Part shown: positions 56,959 to 64,000 of the stretch, piece after piece
How positions within the stretch are numbered: the stretch's first letter is position 1
Layout: the number at the start of each line of letters is the position of its first letter
NCBI GenBank assembly: GCA_022414725.1
Contig: CM039465.1
Location: 24,085,193 to 24,149,192 of the forward strand
Direction of reading: 5' to 3'
From: Microglena sp. YARC
Lineage: Eukaryota > Chlorophyta > Chlorophyceae > Chlamydomonadales > Chlamydomonadaceae
Length of the DNA stretch: 64,000 nucleotides
The notes under the pieces: model-generated
What the model was told of the DNA's origin: nothing
What the model saw: only the letters and a program-made list of their open reading frames with translations
The model's database searches: none
Translations under genes and position numbers: made by a program

Positions 56959-57279
56959 CACTGTTTTTCTTTTTCGCTACGCGCAGCAGCTTCTAGGCAG
57001 CTCCGCAAGCTGGCTAATCAGTAAAAACTAAATCAACCCATTGCACCTACCGAGTGCACCTTGAAACTGACGTAATCAGCTTTCCAGCGCTGCTGGATTT
57101 TTTTTTTAAGTTGTGAAAGGACTTTCACCCCAGGAGGTGGGTCTCCCGACACAAACCAGCGACACAGAGGATTCAGTTTGAATGGTGGTGCCACTCCTAC
57201 AATTCTTGAGGCTTAGCCCAGTGGCTGGCTCAGGGAGCTGCCTAGAAGCTGCTGCTAGTAGCCGAAAAGAAGAATAGTG
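56959..57279. mobile_element. Inverted-repeat element of about 320 bp, CACT ends (unit 2)
   Basis: Copy of 19,772-20,093 with the same terminal inverted repeats and a few homopolymer indels. Confidence 0.6.
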
Positions 57280-57331
57280 GTCAACATGGTTTTTTATTTC
57301 AGCTATATGTAGCGATAGCCCCTTTCAGTGA

Positions 57332-57402
57332 TATACAATGGTCTAGTGGTAGACCAAATCGCTTGAGGATGAAGAGTCGGGGGTTTGACTTCCCCTCCGG
57401 TC
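57332..57402 (+). other. tRNA-like sequence with Pol III boxes (unit 2)
   Basis: Identical A-box (57,339-57,349) and B-box to unit 1; the same non-pairing acceptor ends. Confidence 0.35.
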
Positions 57403-57610
57403 GCTCTTGACGTTGCAGGTCGTCGTCAACCGCGATGGTAGCTTGTCCAGTTGAGGTAGGAGACCGCTTCCCATCCGCGTACCACGGGCTCCTTAACACC
57501 ACACCCCACCAGGCGTTATCATTATTTTTTAGCGATCGCTAGTTTTGACCCCGTTTTGGCGTATTTATCGCTGTAAAATGTACAAACACATTCCCCCCTC
57601 CTCCTTAATG

Positions 57611-57670
57611 GCCCTAAAAAGCTATAAGAAGCTATAAAAGCTATAACAAGCTATAACAAGCAAGCATTAA
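57611..57670. repeat. AAGCTATAAC decamer repeat (unit 2)
   Basis: Same as 20,431-20,493 with one repeat fewer. Confidence 0.78.
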
Positions 57671-57747
57671 AAAAGCTGCCCCTGGAGGAAGCCTAACACC
57701 ACAAAGCTAGAAAAAACCCACTTTCAGATTTGAAAAAAAACTGGTGG

Positions 57748-57849
57748 TCAAAGTTTAGAACGCGGTGCGGCAGTGTCGGCGGCCTTTTGGGATCTTCCCT
57801 TGTACTGCCCCAGGAGAATGGCTTGCCGTACCTTGAGCTTGGTAAACCC
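57748..57849 (-). CDS. Candidate terminal exon ending in Ser-Lys-Leu (unit 2)
   Basis: Identical to 20,567-20,668 including the CTCAG acceptor and SKL-stop end, while nearby non-coding sequence (the poly-A run just after it, the decamer array) carries indels. Weak support for coding constraint. Confidence 0.3.
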   Translation of the reverse strand, partial: GFTKLKVRQAILLGQYKGRSQKAADTAAPRSKL

Positions 57850-58039
57850 CTGAGAAAGAAAGAGCAAGGGAAGCATGCGTAATCAAAATATCCATATGTA
57901 TTATCCATATAAAAAGCTTATAATTTTTGATGACAAGACTACAGCTGGTAATTTAATTCCAACCATTTTAAGCCTATGTGTGTATGTATGTTTGTATGCA
58001 TGTATGTATGTATGTACTAGTATGGTAGCCCGTGTGGGC

Positions 58040-58515
58040 GTGTGGCCCTTGGCCACCCCCCACCCATCCCTCCCTCTACCCCCGCATGCATATACGCACA
58101 CACACTTCCCTTCTCCATACTTCTTCCCCTTTTCATCTAATGTGCCCCCCCCCCCACCCACCCACCCACCCACCCCCACTCCCACTCCCACCCCCACCGT
58201 CTGAATCACAAACATACCATTCAAACCCAACCCAGAACAACAGCGTCCACTACTTTTCTCGATCTCTCCTTGCCCCTCAGTCCCTCACCCACCCCCATCT
58301 ACACACTTGCTCTTTCTCCCCCTCCCCTAACCCCACCTAGGGTGGGCCACCCTCGACCCCCCTTCCCCCACTCTCTCTTTCCCCAACCACATACATACAC
58401 ACACATACATACACACACATATACACACACATACACACACATACATATACCCACACCCACATACCCCCCCCCCCCCCCCCCCCGCCCCCCCACACACATA
58501 CACACACACATAAAT
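58040..58515. repeat. C-rich and CA microsatellites at the unit 2/unit 3 junction
   Basis: Equivalent of 20,870-21,345 with small length differences. Confidence 0.85.
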
Positions 58516-58564
58516 GCAAACACGAGCGCACAAACCTTCTTAATGAAATCAGCCAGAGAGTCGG

Positions 58565-58915
58565 GGTAGCTGATAACAGATCCTGCAGAGACTTCTCCTT
58601 GCTTCCATCTGCACTCAGCAGGTTTGTTGGTTTGTTTGGTTTGGTTTGGTTTGGTTTGGTTGGTTTGGTAGCTGATAACGGATTCTGCAGAGACTTCTTC
58701 TTGCTTCCATCTGCACTCAGCAGGTTCGTTGGTTTGGTTGCTTTGCTTTGGTTGAAATGGTTGCTTCCATCTGCACTCAGCAGGTTCGTTGGTTTGGTTG
58801 CTTTGGTTTGGTTGAAATGGTTGCTTCCATCTGCACTCAGCGGGTTTGTTGGTTTGCTTGTTTGTTTTGGTTGGTTTGGTTGGTTTGTTTGATTGCTTTG
58901 GTTTGGTTGGTTGCT
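58565..58915. repeat. GGTTT-rich minisatellite (unit 3)
   Basis: Shortest version: about four CTTCCATCTGCACTCAG units. Confidence 0.85.
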
Positions 58916-58993
58916 TGGAAGTTGGTGAGTAGGCTTGTCTTGGGTCAACACTGGTCTGCCTATGGCAAATTAACAATGTCATGTCATGTAAAG

Positions 58994-59468
58994 CTTTGCA
59001 ATGCCATGCAATTTAATGCGATGCAATGTAATGCAATATAATGCGATGTAATGTCTGCCTATGGCAAATTAACAATGTCATGTCATCCATGCGAATGTAA
59101 TGTAATGCAATGCAATGCAATGTAATGCAATGTAATGCAATGTAATGCAATGTAATGTAATGCAATGCAATGTAATATAATGCAATGTAATGCAATGCAA
59201 TATAATATAATGTAATGCAATGCAAATTAACAATGTAATGTCATGTCATCCATGCAATGTAATGCAATGTAATATAATGCAATGTAATGCAATGCAATGC
59301 AATGTAATATAATGCAATGCAATGTAATGCAATGCAATGTAATGCAATGCAATGTAATGCAATGCAATGTAATGCAATGTAATGCAATGCAATGCAATGC
59401 AATGCAATGCAATGCAATGTAATGCAATGCAATGTAATGCAATGCAATGTAATGCAATGCAATGTAAT
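58994..59468. repeat. Pentanucleotide array (TAATG/CAATG)n, unit 3
   Basis: Same three-block structure, about 475 bp. The last block is more uniform, with consecutive CAATG runs. Confidence 0.9.
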
Positions 59469-59732
59469 ATATATGATTGTATCATCTGTTGATTATGCGA
59501 GGATGGTTGGAAGACCCCCCCCACCCCCCCACCCCCTTGAAGTTATGGAGAGGTCTTGTCTTGGGTCATATATATATGATCAGATCATGTCACACATGAT
59601 TTGGTACATGGGCCAACACTGGCCTGCCCCTTACAATGCAATGTATGTAATGTGTACAAGTGTATCAGTATGGCATAAATACATGCTAAAATCACGGGAA
59701 CATACATACATGCGCCAGTACACAAACCCACC

Positions 59733-62700
59733 TTTATAGTGTCACCCTGCAAGCCTACACATGAGCTCAAGCTGTAGGTGTTGGGCCCCTAGCAAGCCTC
59801 TGTCGCCTATGTGGCTGCCCCTGGACAGTAACATTCAAACACATGGACCTCCTTCCTAGTGTCACCCTGCACGCATACACATGCGCTACATGCTGTAGGA
59901 GGTGGGGCTCTAGCAAGCCCCTGTCGCCTTTGTGGCTGCCCCTAGACTGTAACATTCATACACATGGACAACCTTCCTAGTGTCACCCTTCAATCATACA
60001 CAAACCCACCTCTCTAGAGTGACCCTGCACGCATACACATGCGCTACAAGCTGTAGGAGTTGGGGCTCTAGCATTGCGCCATCCAGCAAGTCAACGTGTT
60101 GCATCACAATCGTGGCAGCCTTCTCGTTCAACGGCTGCAGTACCTGTGTCATCCATATCCTGCTCAAGGGAGAGTGTGGTTGTGGGGTGGGAGAGGGGGG
60201 GGGGGGGGGGGGGGGGGTCTGGGTCTGGGTTTGTGGCCGGGTTTGTGTTTGTGTTTTTATTTGTGTCTGTGTTCGTCTTTGTGTATGGGTTTGTGTTTGT
60301 TTTGTGTATGGGTTTGTGCTTGTTTTTGTGTATGAGTTTGTGTTTGGGTATGGCATTGTCTACCAGCCTTCTCGTTCAACGGTTGCAGCACCTGGGTCAT
60401 CCATATTCTGAGCAAGAGAGAGAGTGTGTGTGTATTTGTGTGTGGGGGGGGTTCGGGTTTCTACATCCTGGGCAAGGGAGAAGGGGGGGTGGGGTGGGAG
60501 GGGCGTATTGGTTTATGGTGGTGGAGGCGGTAGTAACACACCAGGGTGGGAGGGAGGGGAGTTTGGTTTGTGTTTGTGTCTGGGTTTGTCTTGAGTTTAT
60601 GTTTGTGTCTGTGTTTGTGTCTGGGTCTGGGTTTGTCTTGGGTTTTTGTTTGTGTCTGAGTTTGTGTTTGTTTTTGTGTCTAGGTTTGTCTTGGGTTTAT
60701 GGTTGTGTTTGTGTCTGGGTCTGGGTTTGTCTTGGGTTTATGTTTTTGTTTTTGTGTTTGGGTCTGAGTTTGTGTTTGGGTTTGGGTCTGAGTTTGTGTT
60801 TGTGTCTGTGTTTGTGTCTGGGTCTGGGTTTGTCTTGGGTTTATGTTTTTGTTTGTGTCTGGGTCTGGGTTTGTGTTTGGGTCTGGGTTTGTCTTGGGTT
60901 TATGTTTTTGTTTGTGTCTGAGTCTGGGTCGGGGATTGTGTTTGGGGTTTTATTTGTGTCAGTGTTTTTGTTTGTGTTTGTGTTTGGGTCTGGCATTGCC
61001 TATCAGCCTTCTTGTTTGAAGGGACGAAGCATCTTGCTCATCCATGTTGGGGTCAAGGGAGAGATGGGTGGGGTGGGAGGGAAGTAGTTTGGTTTGTGTT
61101 TGTGTCTGGGTTTGTGTTTGGGGTTTTATTTGTGTCAGTGTCAGTGTCTGTGTCTGTGTTTGTGTTTATGTCAGTGTTTGTGTTTGGGTCTGACGTTGCC
61201 TATCAGCCTTCTTGTTCGAAGGGACGAAGCACCTGGCTCATCCATGTTGGGGTCTAGGTAGAGATGGGTGGGGTGGGGTGGGAGGGAAGGAGTTTGGTTG
61301 GTGTTTGTGAATGAGTCTGGGTCTGGGTTTGTGTTTTTATTTGTGTCAGTGTTTGTGTTTGTGTATGGGTCTGTGTTTGTGTTTATGTCAGTGTTTGTGT
61401 TTGTGTCTTGCATTGCCTATCAGCCTTCTCGTTCGAAGGGACGAAGCACCTGGCTCATCCATGTTGGCGTCAAGGGAGAGATGAGTGGGGTGGAGTGGGA
61501 GGGAAGGAGTTTTGTTTGTGTTTGTGTATGAGTCTGGGTCTGGGTTTATGTTTGGGGTTTAACTTGTGTCGGTGTTGGTGTATGGGTCTGTGTTTGTGTT
61601 TATGTCAGTGTTTGTGTTTGTGTTTGGGTAGTGCATTGCCTATCAGCCTTCTCATTTGAAGGGACGAAGCACCTGGCTCATCCATGTTGGGGTCAAGGGA
61701 GAGATGGGTGGGGTGGGGTGGGAGGGAAGGAGTTTGGTTGGTGTTTGTGAATGAGTCTGGGTCTGGGTTTGTGTTTTTATTTGTGTCAGTGTTTGTGTTT
61801 GTGTATGGGTCTGTGTTTGTGTTTATGTCAGTGTTTGTGTTTGTGTCTTGCATTGCCTATCAGCCTTCTCGTTCGAAGGGACGAAGCACCTGGCTCATCC
61901 ATGTTGGCGTCAAGGGAGAGATGAGTGGGGTGGAGTGGGAGGGAAGGAGTTTTGTTTGTTTTTGTGTATGAGTCTGGGTCTGGGTTTATGTTTGGGGTTT
62001 AACTTGTGTCGGTGTTGGTGTATGGGTCTGTGTTTGTGTTTATGTCAGTGTTTGTGTTTGTGTTTGGGTAGTGCATTGCCTATCAGCCTTCTCGTTTGAA
62101 GGGACGAAGCACCTGGCTCATCCATGTTGGGGTCAAGGGAGAGATGGGTGGGGTGGGGTGGGAGGGAAGTAGTTTGGTTTGCGTTTGTGTTTGTGTCTGA
62201 GTCTGGGTTTGTGTTAGGGGTTTTATTTGTGTCAGTGTTTGTGTCTGTGTTTATGTCTGTGTTTGTGTTTGGGTCTGGCATTGCCTATCAGACTTCTCAT
62301 TCGAAGGGACGAAGCACCTGGGTCATCCATATCCCGGGCAAGGGAGAGGGGTGGGGTGGAGGTGTGTGGGAGCCGTGTAAGTATTTGTGTGCGTTTGTGT
62401 CTGTATTTGTGTCTGGGTTCGGGTTTCCATATCCTGGGCAAGGGAGAGGGTGGGTGGGTGAGTGTGCGTGACTGTTTGTTTGTGTGTGTGTGTATTTGTG
62501 TGTGTGTCTGGGTTCGGGTTTCCATATCGATTTCATATAGAGTGTGTGGGTGGGGGGTGGGGAAGGAGTATTGGTTTATGGTGGTATTGGAGGTGGAAGT
62601 ACACACCGGGGTGGGGTGGGGTGGGGTTGGGTTGGAGGGATGGAGTTCGTTGTTGTTGGTGGTGATGCGGATGTTGTTGGTGGTGGAATTGGTGGTGATG

Positions 62701-62740
62701 TGGGTGGTGTGGTGGTGATGCAGGTGGTGGTGTGGTAGTG
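59733..62740. repeat. 122-bp and 215-bp tandem arrays (unit 3)
   Basis: As in units 1 and 2, but without the fold-back element (empty site TGTCT at 60,653-60,657) and with seven downstream cores (near 60,995, 61,205, 61,420, 61,640, 61,855, 62,080 and 62,285) instead of five. The extra pair copies its neighbours, so it is a local tandem expansion. Poly-G run of 23 at 60,195-60,217. Confidence 0.85.
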
Positions 62741-64000
62741 GTGGTGGTGATGTGGGTGGTGTTGGTGGTGATGTGGGTGTTGGTGGTGTGGTGGGCGGTG
62801 GTGGTGGTGTTAGTGGTGATGCTGGTGGTGGTGGTGTGGTAGTACCACAAATTTATAAAGAGACACACCTGTAAGCATTTGCATCCACCCCGTTGCCTCG
62901 TGGTGGTGATGCTGGTGGTGGTGGTGGTGGTGATAGTGGTGATTCTGGTGGTGGTGAAAGTGGTGATGCTGGTGGTGGTGTTGGTGGTGATAGTGGTGAT
63001 GCTGGTTGTGGTGGTGGTGTGTGTGTGGTGGTGGTGGTGGTGGTGATAGTGGTGATTCTGATGGTGGTGAAAGTGGTGGTGGTGGTGGTGGTGGTGATAG
63101 TGATAGTGGTGATTCTGGTGGTGGTGAAAGTGGTGGTGGTGGTGGTGGTGGTGATAGTGGTGATTCTGGTGGTGGTGAAAGTGGTGGTGGTGGTGGTGGT
63201 GGTGGTGGTGGTGGTGATAGTGGTGATTCTGGTGGTGGTGAAAGTGGTGGTGGTGGTGGTGGTGGTGGTGGTAGTACCACAAAGTGAGTACCAGACACAC
63301 CTGTAAGCATTTGCATCCACCCCGTGCGGGTGGTGGTGGTGGAGGTGATTCTGGTGGTAGTGGTGATGGTGGGGGTAGTGGTCGTGGTAGTGGTAGTAAC
63401 ACAAGTTTAGAAAGAGACACACCTGTAAGCATTTGCCTCCACCCCATGCGAGTTGTCGTGGTGGTGGTGATGCTGGTGGTGGTGGTGTTAGTGGTGATTC
63501 TGGTGGTGGTGGAAGTGGTGGTGGTAGTAGTTGTACCACGCATAGACACGGACGCACCTGTAATCATTTGCCTTCACTCCATGCGGGTGGTGGTGGTGGT
63601 GAAAGTGGTGGAAGTGAAAGTGGTGGAAGTGAAAGTGGTGATGCTGGTGATGGTGTTAATGGTGATTCTGGTGGTGGTGAAAGTGGTGATGCTGGTGGTG
63701 GTGTTAGTGGTGATTCTGGTGGTGGTGGTGGTAGTGGTAGTACCACGCATAGACACGGACGCACCTGTAAGCATTTGCCTCCACCCCATGCGGGCTGCCG
63801 CGGTGGTGGTGAAAGTGGTGATTCTGATGGTGGTGTAAGTGGTGATTCTGGTGGTGGTGAAAGTGGTGGTCGTGGTGGTGATGCTGGAGGTGGTGGTGGT
63901 GGTGGTGGTGGTATTACCAGAAGATAAGAAAGAGACACACCTGTAAGCATTTGCCTCCACCCCATGCGGGTTGTCAGTGATTGTGGTGGTGGTGTTAGTG
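62740..64000. repeat. GGT-triplet arrays separated by a conserved 60-bp block (unit 3)
   Basis: Runs of GGT and GGTGAT/GGTGAAAGT alternate with a block of about 60 bp containing AGTACCAC, AGACACACCTGTAAGCATTT and GCCTCCACCCCATGCG. Blocks begin near 62,838, 63,272, 63,395, 63,525, 63,740 and 63,912. The open frames (poly-Gly/Ser/Val on plus, poly-Pro or His/Thr on minus) follow from the triplets. No gene seen. Confidence 0.85.

Larger units (their letters stand above)
21301..58476. repeat. Tandem segmental duplication, unit 2 (about 37.2 kb)
   Basis: Second copy of the unit. It is longer than unit 1 almost exactly by the sum of three insertions: copia elements C1 (6913 bp) and C2 (6941 bp) and LINE E (2130 bp), plus their target-site duplications. 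Outside these it follows unit 1 almost base for base, with scattered homopolymer indels, one fewer 25-bp repeat near 54,430 and one fewer 26-30-bp repeat near 50,400. Confidence 0.9.
58477..64000. repeat. Tandem segmental duplication, unit 3 (partial, window ends inside)
   Basis: Third copy, cut by the window end. It follows units 1 and 2 through the microsatellite, pentanucleotide and GT-rich arrays. It differs in three ways: it lacks the 361-bp fold-back element, it has two extra units of the 215-bp minisatellite, and at about 62,740 it continues as a GGT-triplet array instead of joining element A. Confidence 0.85.

Noticed and set aside
62533..63567. 344-codon minus-strand frame rich in His, Thr and Pro
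   Set aside because: Translation of GGT-triplet arrays. Period three keeps any frame open, and no domain or codon bias beyond the repeat is visible.

Overview
The window is nuclear DNA from a eukaryote of the green lineage, most likely a green alga. The predicted H2A and H2B proteins are plant/chlorophyte-like, the histone genes are intronless and end in a histone 3' stem-loop, and H2A and H2B are divergently paired. The species cannot be named from the sequence. The only intact host protein genes are histones; almost everything else is retroelement or satellite DNA.

Layout. The window holds two full copies and one partial copy of the same segment in direct tandem: unit 1 (about 1-21,300), unit 2 (about 21,301-58,476) and the start of unit 3 (58,477-64,000). 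The ancestral unit is about 21.2 kb. In order it carries: C-rich/CA microsatellite; GGTTT-rich minisatellite; TAATG/CAATG pentanucleotide array; short 122-bp tandem repeats; a GT-rich minisatellite with about 215-bp units; a truncated Ty1/copia element A (RT, RNase H, 3' LTR) interrupted by a 4.3-kb LTR element B; a LINE endonuclease fragment D; a 62-bp minisatellite; the histone genes H2B(-), H2A(+) and an H1-like gene(-); a small inverted-repeat element; and a candidate terminal exon. No H3 or H4 gene is present.

Unit 2 is 37.2 kb because it took three later insertions: two nearly identical 6.9-kb copia elements (C1 on minus, 29,065-35,977; C2 on plus, 37,232-44,172), both inside B and in opposite orientation, and a 5'-truncated LINE (E, 45,643-47,772) in the 3' part of A. 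Each has a short target-site duplication, and the unit 1 sequence gives the empty site. Units 1 and 2 carry a 361-bp fold-back element with palindromic ends; unit 3 is its empty site. Unit 3 also lacks element A at the matching place and runs on into a GGT-triplet array.

How the genes work together. H2A and H2B share a 328-bp bidirectional promoter. A 14-bp motif, RGATCAGCAGGWCC, occurs three times there and once upstream of the H1-like gene, so the three genes are probably co-regulated. All three end in a GGTGTT-N4-AACACC stem-loop, as expected for replication-dependent histone mRNAs. The H1-like protein is only a Lys/Ala/Pro-rich tail with no winged-helix domain. Many single-base indels separate the copies (H1 copy 2, C1 and especially C2 coding regions); with LTRs this similar, I suspect many are consensus errors.
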